64,000 nucleotides of DNA from Cytidiella melzeri (Eukaryota; Basidiomycota; Agaricomycetes; Polyporales; Irpicaceae). Below the pieces are notes generated by a model. The model was given only the letters and a program-made list of their open reading frames with translations, ran no database searches and was not told where the DNA came from. The stretch is from assembly GCA_022592445.1 (NCBI GenBank), contig JABYQR010000177.1, forward strand, positions 26,537-90,536, in the 5' to 3' direction. Both the position numbers and the translations under genes were made by a program. Every line of letters begins with the position of its first letter. The first letter of the stretch is position 1. Positions 48,292 to 60,500 of the stretch are shown piece after piece.

Positions 48292-51243
48292 TCAACGCCC
48301 CCCAGCCATACCTAACCTATTCTTGTCGCTCTCCATCCAAGCATCGCCAAGTTCCAAAGTAACACGCTGCAGGACGTCGTGCACTGATTGTGCATTCTTG
48401 CCGCTGCCCTCCAAATAGTATTTGATCTATTTTCAGCCGATAGTCAAATACGCAGCTATGTACAAGGAAGCAAACTTCCTTACCTTGGGCTCCGTACCGC
48501 TTGTTCTATACAATGTCCCTGGCTATCAGAATACTTTTGTGCGGGAGGACAGAACTCAGAGCAGCATACCTAGTCGTGAGCGTTATTTTAGTGCCGTCCG
48601 AAGACGGTCCTGCCCTGAATTGAATCATATGCCCTGATGATAGCGGCAGCGTTGATTTGAACGTGGGTGGGTTTGTGCTGTCATACCCAAGTGTCAGGTC
48701 CCGAATGCTGGTGATCTTAAGGCCTGCGATGGTGTGTGGATAGCTTGAGGTTGTTGCGCTGGCCTGTATTATAGTTTTGGCTCCGTAACCTATGTTATGT
48801 GTGGGAGCAATAGAAGCGTATCGTGACTGACCTTGCCGTCGTAGTTCCGGATACGCGCGAATATTTTGTCAATCGTCGGGGGATCATTGCAAATGAAGTA
48901 GCTGTTGCTTGTCTAGGAGGACATGAGCAAACAAGCCACCAGCCCCTGGAGAGCCTAAAGCTAACCTGGAAAAACCCATAGCTGCCGTTCGTTGTTTGCT
49001 GAGCGAGAGAATGACCCTAAAAGTGAGGGTACTTACCGTTCATACAGCTCTTGGAGATGAGAACTTGCTGACTTTCCCTGTTCGTGCAAGGCCGTGACTA
49101 GCTCTACGAACATCATCTTCAATAAAGGATGTCAATATCTGAGTAGAACGGGATTAGAAGAGCAGACGAGCTTACACTCGCTGCAACGCCGTCTTTGTCT
49201 CGGATTTCAGACCCGAACATGTAGCCGATAGCTTCTTCGTAGCCGAAAGGTACCTCGTAACCTTCGCTCACGAGGTTCAAAGCAGTGTTACCAATAAACT
49301 TGAACCCTAGACGTGCGATATCAGTTCAACATGCTGACATGCCCGGGTAGGCGCAGCTCTTCAAGCCTATGTACCTGTCAAGCACTCGACAAATTTGAAT
49401 CCTTCGTGCGCGGCCATGGCCTCGACCATCTTTGAGCTCACGGTGGAGGCCACCATAGCCATTTGATCTATCCGAAACGTGAGACTGGGGTGCGAGCGCA
49501 ACGAGACGGCGACCATGGATCTCACCGAGAGGCTTGCCGGAAGCCTTGTACTTCTGCAAAGTAGCGCTTGCGAAGAGAGCACCCAGCTGATCGCCAGTGA
49601 AGGTCGTCCACTCGCCGTCAGACCTACAGACGTATTCAAGGGAAATCGACATCTATAAGCGAAGCGAACACACCCTTTCTCAGCAGCTGAGAACCGATCT
49701 GAGTCAGGATCCTGTGCTAAGACGTAGTCTGCGTTCACTTTATTGGCTGTAGCGAGAGCTAAGTCCTATACTTCACGTGAGTGCGTTACGGTCACTTCTG
49801 GGGTGCACGCCACGTACCATAGCGCCTGTGATTCAAATGAGTATTATAGGACATGGTCAGACAATGAAGTTCACCTTTTTCTTCAGGATTTGGGAACAGC
49901 ACAGTCGGAAATTCAGGGTCTGGTAGTTGTTGCTCCGGAACGGGAATAAACGGAGGAACCCCGAATACCTCGAAGGCTCTCTGCATGAACACGTCGCTGA
50001 CTCCGTGCATCGAAGTGTTGACAAATTTCAGCGGTGGTCTATTGCTAGGGGTCCTTTAAACGAGATTGAGAGAAAATAAACCTTCACAGTACAAGTCCGC
50101 ATACCAAATGGACCGCAAATCGGACAGTCGAGCCATGTAGGCATCAATCAACTCCTTCGTGCGGTCAGTGCAAAGCGGGGAGTTCTTCAGACAGTCAAAA
50201 TCCCAAGTAATTGGCTCTAGATTCTCTCGGATTGATCCTGCAATTCCGCTGTCATGTGGGGAGATGATCTGTCCGCCCATATCAGTCACACATTGTTTGG
50301 AAGAAGCATCGTCCCTGTTACCTGAACAGCGTTTTCCCAGTAAACCTATGAGTTGAAGATCAAGAAACAAACATCATGAAAACATGGGAGAAATGTCACC
50401 TTGTAGCCGTTGTCTTGCTTCCAAATCAACATCCATGAGCTGTGATACAACGAATATGTGTCTGTTTGGCTATACCTTGGGATTGTGACTAGCTGTGATG
50501 CCCATGAGCTGAGTTCAAGCGGCTATCGACTTAGTTTAACACGCACCAGTGATCATCACACCACACGCAGCTTTGAGAGCCTTTACGCCGAAGGGAACCC
50601 TAAACGGCTATGGGTAACATGTGCAGACCACCTTCCGGATTATACTCACATCGGAGTGTGGACAAGTCCGCTGTAACAATAAACCTTTACATTGTTGGCC
50701 ACGAAGGCGGCGGCAGTCAACTGGGCCCATCGCTCGCTATAGCGCCTATGGTCGTGGCCGACGACAATTCCTCGGGTAACTGCGTTTGGAACGTTGCGCA
50801 ACACATATGCACACAGTCCCTTTTGTAGAGTTAGATATAATTCAGTTCACGGCAGAGATGCAATTACAGACCTGAGAGGCCTGTATAACAATTAGGTCGT
50901 TCATCCGAGACCAGCCAGCCTCCATTTTTCCTCTCAGACCTGTTGCCAGTCATCAAGTAGACCCACTGAGCTGTAGAAAGACTTACCAGCTGTTCCAAAT
51001 TCAATTCGTTTCCTTTGCTGAATATTGCGGTCAACTTTCTTGGATCGTAATGCAAAACATACCGCATGCGTCTCTCCAACTCGTCATTGTCATTTCGAGC
51101 GACGAGGGCCTCAATTTCCTTTCTGGTTGTCTCGTTCTGAAGCAACGTGTCACCGCAAACCATACCAATGTGTGGCAGAGATCCCTCACCCTGTCCAACC
51201 GTAGCCATTCTGCTACCAGGTCTGACAAAGCTGCGGCGCTCAT
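48292..51243 (-). CDS. Phosphopentomutase / phosphoglucomutase (PGM2/yeast Pgm3 type)
   Basis: Many short exons from ATG 51243 ([18 protein letters not shown]) to TGA at 48292. Successive blocks: [16 protein letters not shown] text, [36 protein letters not shown], the active-site loop TASHNPKQDNGYK with its phosphoserine, the metal-binding [30 protein letters not shown], the sugar-binding loop region [14 protein letters not shown], and the phosphate-binding C-terminal domain with [18 protein letters not shown]. The enzyme moves phosphate between C1 and C5 of ribose/deoxyribose or C1 and C6 of glucose in the cytosol. [14 protein letters not shown] and [13 protein letters not shown] favour the PGM2 (phosphopentomutase) branch. 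The active-site loop is cut into three consecutive micro-exons (50476-50492, 50400-50417, 50322-50345). Confidence 0.92.
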
Positions 51244-52063
51244 CGTGGTGGAGAATAACTAGTTTGGCAGAAACCTCATCACAGCGACTTTCAAATTGAT
51301 AGGCGGGCGCGTCTGAAACGTGCATAGGCGGACTGTGGTCTGGGCGACAATCCGAAGTCGCCGACTGTTCTGGCGCCGCCGCAGGACGCACGGCAATGCC
51401 GGACAGCTCCGACTAATAATTGACGTACTCCGTCGTGGTCCGACTGCGTGAGATTTGTGCAGAAAGACCGGGAAATGGGGAATCCGGTCAGTCCGGATCC
51501 AGTCGATCCGTGGCGCCTAAAATGGCGTGACATGCGTGTCACTCCCACCATGGTGGCACACTGTAAGACATACCTTGATATAGCGTCGATGTGATCCTCC
51601 CATGCTCGAGAAGACAAGCTCTTCGAATTGAAATCCCCTTTGACTGTTATATAAGAGAGAGCAAGCAAATGATTGACTGCGCGCGCAACCTCTCCCTCTG
51701 TCCCTGCATGCCAGGCCTTGAGGCTGCAACTCTTGTGAGTACTTCAACGCAAAACACTTCAGGCTGACAACTTAGTATTTTGTAAAGAACAGGTGTCCTA
51801 CCTTCGGTTGCCCTGGTGCAAATACTGAGCTGCAACTGCAGACCGTTTCACCAAAATCCCGGACTGCCAAACCAGGCTGTCGTGGATGGCCCGACTAGCC
51901 CTTATTTTTTGCAATTTACCTCTTGTTTTTATCTGTAAAACTCCAGGCTGCAACCCAGTTGCAACCTTCTCTGCATAAACTCATTTGCACGTCTATTAAG
52001 CACCCGTATCATGTGGCTTAGATGCTCCACACGGTCACATTACTTGCTACTATGTCACACTGG

Positions 52064-52530
52064 CATGTGACTTAGCTTAAGTAAGACCACATGGCTACAG
52101 ACACATGGCTCAGCCCATAGCTAGGGTTTGACGTTATAGATACCGTTCACATGGACTCCTTTTGTTCTTTCCCTATTGTTCTCTTTATGGAAGGATGTTC
52201 TCACAGGTGTGGGAATGGAATACAATAGTTGGTCTCCTTTTAGATAGATTCTCTCACGAGTAGAGTTCTTGGCAAGGTCTAGACAATAGCTATTGTTCTC
52301 CTTTAGGTAGTTCTTTTGTTCTTCGTTCACACGGCTTCTTGCAAAGCCTGCCCTTAACATGGTCTGTGCGCAGGTCCCTGAAGTCTATATAAGATGCTGC
52401 ATGTACGCTTCTAGCCCCTCATCTCGACCTCTTGGTCTTTACTGGGCTAGGTAAGCAATCCCTCTCTTGTACTACATAGCGAGTAGTATCAATGCTAACT
52501 TGGTCTTTCATTGGGTAAATAAACAAAACG
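52064..52530 (+). repeat. Possible solo LTR-like sequence
   Basis: This stretch has promoter-like order: imperfect short repeats (acatggct) near 52090-52110, then TCTATATAAG at 52385-52394, a C/T-rich leader and an AATAAA at 52519-52524. Such a layout is typical of an LTR, and no coding frame is present. Neither TG..CA ends nor flanking target duplications could be fixed, so this is only a suggestion. Confidence 0.25.
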
Positions 52531-52606
52531 TTATCGCGCGTTATATTGCGTGGCGGGGGTTTATCGCGCGCGCTAGACATTATAATGATGTCCGCATAAG
52601 GCAGGT

Positions 52607-52628
52607 CCTTTACATTGCAATGTAAAGG
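52607..52628. repeat. Perfect 22-nt palindrome
   Basis: CCTTTACATTG is followed at once by its exact complement, CAATGTAAAGG. The motif ATGTAAAGgcc recurs at 52660 and in part at 52681. It shares the 12-mer TTGCAATGTAAA with 55891-55902. It may be the hairpin of a small non-autonomous element. Confidence 0.6.
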
Positions 52629-53842
52629 CCAAGTGGCATGCGGTAAACAATTTTAAAATAATGTAAAGGCCCAGCACTCGATGTAAAGCAGTAGTGGCAG
52701 TAATATATCACATTTTTAACCATTATTACAGCTGTCACATCATGTCACACTGCGTCTGGGACCGGATGCAAGGCGCTGGCGACCACAACGTCCTCTGAGT
52801 CCGAGAACATCCATTACAACAAACAGACCTACGTGAATATAGGTCGTATACGAGGTTAGGAAGCCTCCAATCTTGACCCCGCCGCAGAACGCCACAGGGT
52901 GATGTTGTGCAGCGAACGAGGTGAGAGTTGCGCCTTTCGTCTCCGAGTCGCAGTGAACGTGAGTCCGTCACCCACTGCCTAATCAAGGCATCTTCTGCAC
53001 AAATTGGGAAACTGTCTTTCTCGCTCGACGCAGTTTGGTTCACTTTGACGTGGTGGATTGACTCCCTTCACGCTTCCCTTCCCCGTCCTCGGCGCTCTCG
53101 CTCTTGTCGTCGTCGTCTCCCCCCAACCACCATCTTCTCTCTCTCTCCCCCGCTGCTCAACAACAACGACACCCTCCAAGATCAGCTCAACCGTCCACTC
53201 GACTCTCTGAGTGCGGTCATAGATCTCAAGCGACACCGCATTCACCTGTGTAAGTCTGTTCAACATGCCAGATTCACTGTATGCACGCCAATTTTTTTTC
53301 GCGCATACAGTCTCATTCAATAGATTCTTTCAGTGCTTCCCTTCCTACAAGAGACGGGGCCATGTCTCCTTCTTCTAGAAAGAGTGTGTTCACTGACAAG
53401 AAGGACAGGGTGAACCGAGGCAGACTGAGTCAATCTTAGGCACACCGAGGAATTGAATAAATGTGTCTGTCCTCCTTCCTTTACTATGCAAACAGCAACT
53501 TGTCGGCACTCACACAGTACCTAATTCCTGTTACAGCTGTTATCACTTACACCGTGAGTCTACCTGCCCATTGGCATAGTAATTTACTGCTCTACGCGTT
53601 CAAAAAAATACCTTATACATCAGAGACCTCGCTCACGATCGCCGAACGACATCAGCAAAGGATCAAGGGATTGACCGTTCCATACCCGTGTCTGATCCCA
53701 GTGTCTCAGCATTCAATATTCACTCATAACACCCATCACAGGGTCCCCTCCCCCACTTGTGCTTGCTGCCCTCCATGGTGAGCCGCACTTGAACCTTTGG
53801 ACTCTGAAAGGTAGATCTTCCCGTGCTACTCGTTTCTTCTCC

Positions 53843-54170
53843 ATGGCTTCAATCGCCGGCGTCCCAAGTGGAATCCAAGTTGCGACACTCTCAAAGTCGA
53901 CCCATGCGCTGCTAGCCACCAAGTACCTCGCAGGTAAGCAAAAAAATCTGCACCAAGCAAACGCTCCTGTTCTGCATTGTTACCGACTGAAAAAAACAAA
54001 ACTCTTAGGATCTGCGCTGGTGCTCTTCTTGTGGGACACTGTAGTCACAATCAACCAAGAAGCTGCGTACATATGGCCGCGAGAACGGGATTTAACACAG
54101 ATAGTCTTCTTTCTGAATCGCTACGGCATATTGTGCTGTTTGATCTACGTCAACTACAGTTCGTCCTCCT
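53843..54170 (+). pseudogene. DUF6533-like membrane protein, N-terminal fragment
   Basis: Two exons are clear: 53843-53933 (MASIAGVPSGIQVATLSKST..) and about 54009-54170, joined in frame, giving the pattern of the basidiomycete DUF6533 family: ALVLFLWDTVVTINQEAAYI, W-P-R and IVFFLNRYGIL. Members are multi-pass membrane proteins of unknown function with about seven helices. Further right, single helix-like pieces (for example FVLVLCILTVLYSMSAN at about 54420-54470, and IALGIALFATYIPVLALG near 54590-54645) occur in different frames. No set of introns that I tried joins them into the full protein, so I treat the gene as broken; a complex but intact structure remains possible. Confidence 0.5.
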
Positions 54171-54814
54171 CCTTACTTACCCCTTTTTTCGGCTGCTGCC
54201 CAAAGTTTCTGAAGCATGGTCACATCATCTAGTGCTGGGCGGTATGCGACCAACCATCAATGAAGTCGTAAGTGTTCCTTTGAACTACCTCATCCTTCCG
54301 TATCAACACTGAATAGCCAAACAATGTTAACAGAGGTGAGCTACTACTCGTCATCATGAACGACATAAAACGCCAAGCGGCTCACTGTCCCCGCTATGCC
54401 ACACACAAGCTGCAAAGTCTTCGTTCTCGTTCTCTGCATCCTGACAGTGTTATATTCCATGTCCGCAAACGGTACGTGTCACTCAACCCAAACTCTTTCC
54501 TTTCCACAAAAAACACGCTGACATCCGAAAAACGATAGCCTACGTTACGCTGCGCCATTACTCGCTATAGGACCATCGTCGCGGCATAATGATTGCCCTG
54601 GGAATCGCTCTTTTCGCGACATACATTCCAGTGCTCGCTCTCGGGGTATGAGCATCGGGACATACTACGGTCAGTTCTACCCTTTTGTGGATATCTCAAG
54701 AAACTGACGGCGATGGCGCAGGACACACGTACTAGGTGGCCATACTCGATACGTGCCTCGTTTCTACCCAACCTGATACTGTCAAGGGATTCTGGGGATG
54801 CATGGTACGTACAC

Positions 54815-54862
54815 CCACCCACATACACACACATACACACACTCACTCTCTCTCTCTTGGTA
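54815..54862 (+). repeat. CA-rich and CT-rich microsatellite
   Basis: An imperfect (CA)n tract runs directly into a short (CT)n tract. Simple sequence, prone to length change. Confidence 0.6.
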
Positions 54863-54968
54863 CCCACAAATGCATATATGACACGCAACTCCATCAACGC
54901 TCTCTCTCTCTTTATTCAGGTGGCTTTCGATGTCTTTGTGATCATCTTGACAGCGTGCAGCGCCTCCT

Positions 54969-55459
54969 TACGACCGAACCCTCCGCCTCGCACAAGCCTC
55001 CGTAGAGGGCGCTGCGTGGCTTTGTCGTGGTTTCACACTCCAACAGCTGGTTGACGAGATGATCCCATTTATATACAAGCAGCCGATGAACATACCCGAG
55101 GGGAGTCCCATGCATGACTACTCAGGTCCTCACGATATTGCTGCGGTATTTCTAGCCTGCGCCATCGGCACGCTTATCGAGCGCGCGACCACAAGAACCA
55201 AACCGGAGAAGGCGAACACTATTATCATCTCGCAAGGACCGCGTTATGTCTTGGAGAAGCCCTCAATGGTGACTACGTCGTTTATTATTCAGATTGGTCT
55301 CGGTGAGTCATTCCTCTTCATAAGAGTTCGATTTTGAGGCTCGGAGGAGTTAACGACCGCGTGACCAGACCGAGACAGTGCTCGCTGGGGACTCAAGGAA
55401 ACAGACGTCCAGCGACAACGTGTTCTGTTCTGGGATATCTTCATCGGTGACGATGGCAG
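54969..55459 (+). pseudogene. Fungal-specific transcription factor domain fragment (middle homology region)
   Basis: One frame reads YDRTLRLAQASVEGAAWL, QQLVDEMIPFIYKQP, DYSGPHDIAAVFLACAIG, then, after an intron (about 55302-55369), DRDSARWGLKETDV and QRVLFWDIFIGD. This is the order of the fungal transcription factor domain (PF04082) of Zn2Cys6 regulators, where the classic text is IGLHRDSARWG. The segment that should lie between the helix after AIG and IQIGL is much too short, so the domain has an internal deletion. No Zn2Cys6 cluster is found upstream. Probably a relic; it may have been captured from a full regulator elsewhere. Confidence 0.5.
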
Positions 55460-55885
55460 GTTTGTTCAGTCAATTCAGGAGTACACAGAAAGCCACCTAT
55501 TTTAACGCGTTCTTCACCAGAGTCTTGCCAGGACGCCATCTTGCACGAACACTTCTGCTTTTCTTTCACGGTCGCTACAATCCAATGACACCCACCTCCG
55601 CCTGCAATGCTCTCGCATTCTGGTTTTCTGCTCCTGTCTCTGCATTTGTCTGCTCTCGCAACATTCTTGATTTCTTTTGAACCTGGACACTTTAACTCGC
55701 TGTATCTGTTCTGCTATGATGACTATTTCTTTCACCATGCTCGTGCTGTATTATTAATTAGCTGGTGTTCTCGCCATTGCGCTGTTCAATCCATTGCCAT
55801 TGTTGCTATGCACCCTAATGTGAGAACTACTGCGTTGAAAGCATTGCATTGATGTGTATGACAATATAAAGTACCGGCGGCGAGA

Positions 55886-55943
55886 TTATCTTGCAATGTA
55901 AACTGTGGGCGGAGACATTAAAACGTATTACCATGCAAGATAA
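55886..55943. repeat. Inverted repeat, 10-bp arms
   Basis: TTATCTTGCA (55886-55895) and its exact complement TGCAAGATAA (55934-55943) are separated by 38 bp. The left arm overlaps TTGCAATGTAAA, which also occurs in the palindrome at 52607-52628. Possibly a small foldback element. Confidence 0.45.
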
Positions 55944-56818
55944 AGTGGCCCGCGGACCATTATCGCAGGTGCCGGGTGTTTATAACTTTCCAGGTACAGA
56001 GATTGTGTGAGATAAAATTTGCTCAATGTTATATTGTAATGCTCGGGTTTACAGTGGTAGGTATTGTGCGATAATGTTTTGTTTTTTTACGAGATGTTAC
56101 TGGGCTAGCAACTTGCACAAAGTTTGATAGCTGGTGAGAGCATTGTACTTCAAGCCTGCCACCACGTCTTTGTCATCATCCACTTCGTGTCCCTATTGTA
56201 ATGAGCAGGGCGAGTGCACACGAGATTGAGCGAATGAGATGATAAAATTAAAACTGAAACTATACATGAGTTTTTATATCTTTTACTAAAAGCGGAACAT
56301 CAAAATAAAGTAACACATAAGAATGCGGCAGTTAAGTCATCATGAGCGGGTCTGCGGAACGAAGTGGAGAGCGGGATAATAGAATGTAACTTATGCACGT
56401 AGGACATAGCATTATCAAAACGGAACATACCAATACAAATAGAAATGGAGAAACAGAAGCAGACGGCGTTAGGCGGAAGGCGCGGCCAATCGTTGATGAG
56501 CGCATTGGCGCATCATTCGGTGGACCTTGGATTAACAACAGTCCCTATTAGTTGCGTCGAGCTTCGTCTCCATGACAACATAAGGCAGGATGTCATGTGA
56601 CCCTGGTTAAGGTTAAATCCGGTAACAATCCTAGCTGGAAAATAAGCACTCTATATAAGCACCTGATGATGCAAACTTGTGACTGTGATGGAAAAATCTG
56701 GTCTCTGTTGGACTTAGTGCTCTGCAAAAATACCATTATAATGCAATATAATCTCAGAATATCATTAAATACCCATTAAATACTCACTTGTGGAAATTTT
56801 TTTAGAATACGATTACCA

Positions 56819-56866
56819 TTAAATACAATACATTACATTACAATACAATACAATACTATTCCTGTA
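56819..56866 (+). repeat. Pentanucleotide microsatellite (forms of ATTAC/ATACA)
   Basis: Short repeats of the type acaat/acatt follow one another for about 45 bp. Simple sequence without coding content. Confidence 0.6.
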
Positions 56867-56910
56867 TTTAATGGTATTCTAGAATATTATGCATGTGACA
56901 AGTTTTGAGC

Positions 56911-57313
56911 ACATGCATGTATGTACAGCCTCTTTCCTACAATTTGCATTGTTCATGCACCCATACACAGTTTTTCAATGCTGCATAGCTACCTTAATCA
57001 TTTGCACTGCCTTTGTTTTGCACTGCTCATGTACTCATACACATTTGTTGATGTTCCAGCTATGTTTTGTATCTTTGTCTCTCCACTGATACAGACTGTT
57101 CCCTATGTTTTGCACTGCTCATGCATTTATGTACAAGTTTTAATGTTGCATAGCTACCTTGATCATTTGTACTGCCCCTTTTTTGCACTGCTCATGGATT
57201 CATACATGTTTCATAGTGTTGCAACTATGTGTTCCAGCTATGTTTGTGTGATCTTTGTCTCTCCACTTATACAGACTGTTCCCTATGTTTTGCACTGCTC
57301 ATGCATCTATGTA
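56911..57313 (+). repeat. Tandem satellite, unit about 170-180 bp, about 2.3 copies
   Basis: Text such as tttgtctctccac, cagactgttccctatg and ttttgcactgctcatg recurs; 57072-57134 and 57252-57314 match almost perfectly at a period of exactly 180 bp. An older unit lies to the left. The third copy is cut after about 12 bases, exactly where the DNA transposon starts. Confidence 0.75.
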
Positions 57314-57525
57314 CAGTGCCCCGCGCCAAAAACCGACACGCGTCGGGAGTGCTCGAAAATCGTCGTAGCAGCTTAGATATTTGAGATTTGGAAGGAAACT
57401 AGTCAAGCTGACCGTAAATCTGCAAATTATTAATTTTGAGCGCCTATTCTCAATTTTGGGACGAAAATTTTTAATTAGTGGTCTGCAGCGACCAATTCCC
57501 TACCGACCAGACCTCAACAATCTCT

Positions 57526-60500
57526 ATGCCTCGAGCACGGAAAAAAGTCTGCCTTGCACAATCGCAGTGGCCTGCTGGAGCACGACACTTCAACAATGGC
57601 CTGATTGTTGACATTGAAGCTCTACATTTTGACCCAGATTATAATCCGCTCGACAAGGACAACATTGATGAGCTTGACAGCGACAGCGACATACCAGTCA
57701 TAATGGACAGTTTTACCATCAACAACCTGGATAACAGGGTCTTGGATTTGATTGAGAATGAGTCGATGGAGGTCAGCGATGTCGATGAAGATCTCGCGGC
57801 GGAAGAAGAAGCAGCCCGCGAGGAAGCCGCAGTTTTTGAGGCCATGAGGCTGGCGAAAGATTTCTGGAAAGCAGCGTTGAATCAGGTCCGTGATAACAGA
57901 CATTTGTGACTGTCAGAAATGCTCACTTGTGTGATTAAACAGAAGCCAGCCGACGGGCAGCAACTTCCACGCCTCAAGGCTCGAGGAACTTATTCCGGAG
58001 GAGGGACATCAACAGCATATCGGAAACAGGCTATGTTGAAGAAGGCGGCAGTGGGCTGCAGCCGTGTTGACAGCTATTTCTGTACTCGAGCCCCTTCTCC
58101 ATCGTCGGCTTCAGTGTGCGATGTTCCCGAATCTCGGGTTGAAGCTACCCAGCCAGTCACGTTAAATGAACAGGGTAATTCTGTTACGGAAAACATGAAC
58201 CAACTCAGCACTTACGCAACATTCAACTTTTTCAGGTCCAGTGCCGGGTCCTTTAGCCTTGGCTTCCAATATCACAGCCAAAGTCACGGCTATGGCAGAT
58301 GCAGAACAATCTGTGCCGACTTCACAAAGTCAGAGCTCGCACGCTTTGGATTTTCTCGACCCTGCGGACGACAACGACAACGAGGCTCGTGATGTTGATA
58401 TTAATGACAAGGTATCAATGCGTCTCAGTAAACTCATCAGCTTGGCAAAGAGGCACAAGTCAGCAATAGCCTTGTTCAAGCTGCATACATTGAAGATGTA
58501 TCTCGATCTTCACAGCCAAATGAAAATGAATCCCCGCATCAAGAATCCGGCTCAGCGAGCAAGCCTCAGTATTGCACGTTCAGTTGGGAAGGGTCCTTAT
58601 TTTGCCCGCCAACTTCAACATCTAAAATATTATGTCCATCGCTTCGGCACTCTTCCTCCAAGTCATACCGGACGGCATCATGCTCACCCATCTTTACTGA
58701 ACAACGAGCATATTTTAGTTGCAGTACGCCGCTATCTTACAGTCTTGACTGATGGGGAAGTAAGTCTATCTTTCCATTCCAAGCCAACATCTTAGAGCAA
58801 GGATTAATTCTTACCAATGACTCATGACAGATCACTCCGCTCAAGCTCGTGAAACAAGTAAACGAAGTGATTATTCCGAACTTAGGGCTTGGTCTGGGTG
58901 GATCAAAAATTACCGAAGATACTGCATGCCGATGGCTGCGAAAACTTGGCTATGAACAACGTCTAGTCACAAAGGGAGCATATGTTGATGGTCACGAACG
59001 GCCCGATGTTGTTGAGTATCGAACATAATTCTTGAAAGAGATTCAGTCACTCGAAAGGTAAGTTATGTTTGGCTTCAATCACTGACTTGATTACTTATTA
59101 ACAAAATTTAGGCTTCGGGCTCAATATGAAGGAAAAGACTTGGAACCTGTCCTGCCAGTACTCAGCAACCCCACAGAAAGGCGTCACATTGCGATATTCC
59201 AAGATGAAAGCATTTTCCATGTCGGTGATCTTGTCAAGTCGGTGTGTGTACGGCAAGGTCGAATGCCATTACGGAAGAAAGGCCAAGGTAGACCAATCCA
59301 CGTGTCAGATTTTGTGGTCAAAAATACTGGCCGTCTATGCCTGTCACCGGAGCAGGTCGAGTCACAGATGTCACTTCCGCCTGAGCAACGATTGCCAGGC
59401 TTTGATGCGCGAGAGATCATGTACCCTGGTAAGAACTACGATGGGTACTGGACAGCAGAGAAACTTCTCAATCAGGTGAGTGAAACAGCAAATACAGTAC
59501 TACGTAGACTCACAAGGTTTTAGCTGCGACGGACCGTGAAAATCTTTGATTACATGTTTCCGGGCTGTGTTGCCACATTTTATCTAGACCACTCGACCGG
59601 ACATGGAGCCTATGCCCCTGATTTGCTGAATGCACGCAAAATGAACGTGAATCTGGGTGGTAATCAGCGCTCGATGCATGCAACCACAATTCCAATGGAC
59701 AATCCTCACCCAGAACTTCGCGGTCAGCACCAAGAAATGGATTTTCCGGCCAATCTTCCTCCAGACCACAAGTACTACAGCTTCCGCAGTCAGCCCAAGG
59801 GAATGCGCATTGTACTGGAAGAGCGTGGCTTACACGAATGGATTCGCGAGAAGAATGGTGGTCGGAAACCCATTGGGATCTGCGACAACTGTAAGTTGTC
59901 TCAGAAAGCTCGAGATAAGAAGGCACAGGAGGAGGCAGCTGCAAAGATTGGAGCTGATGACGGCGACGATCAATGGGTGGACAACGACAACCCCGAGGAA
60001 CGCAACGTCGATCCAATCAACAACACCCCACACTGCTGCATGCTTCGCGTGCTTTCGGCTCAGGCGGATTTTCAGTCGGAGAAGCCTGTGATCCAAATCT
60101 TCTTGGAACAAGCCGGACACAAGTGCTACTTCCTCCCGAAGTTCCACTGTGAGTTCAATCCCATTGAGATGTACTGGAGCTGGGTAAAGCAACGTGAGTC
60201 GAGTCTCTTATATCAATGCTCGTGCCCGTTGCTGATGTGTAGGGAAATTCAGGTTTCTGGTGCCTCACTGATGGCACATTCCAAACAGGAAAAGACCTGC
60301 TGCCGGAGCTGCTCAATTCATGTGAAACCAAGATTATCCGCGCTTTCTTTCGGAAGTTGTGGCGGTACATGGATGCATACAGGTGAGCTGTTTATGCCGG
60401 CTCACTGTTCTTTCCGTGCTCAGGCATCATTACCCTCTCTCTCCAGCAAGGGTCTCAGTAACAGGCAAGTAGAGTTTGCAGTCAAGAAATACACCTCGCA

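Larger units (their letters stand above)
51244..53842. other. Gene-free stretch with retroelement-like and palindromic sequence
   Basis: 2.6 kb without a supported gene. The first part should hold the promoter of the phosphomutase gene. From about 52.0 kb it looks like degenerate repeat DNA (see separate entries). A 131-codon frame at 52928-53323 is C/T-rich and not recognisable. Confidence 0.4.
55460..56910. other. AT-rich gene-free region
   Basis: About 1.45 kb with no supported gene. It contains an inverted repeat at 55886-55943 and a pentanucleotide repeat near 56820-56865, listed separately. Confidence 0.4.

Noticed and set aside
52513..52574. Helitron-like 3' end (TTATCGCGCG repeats ending CTAG).
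   Set aside because: No clear hairpin at the right distance before CTAG and no 5' TC end found; kept only as a general remark on palindromic DNA here.
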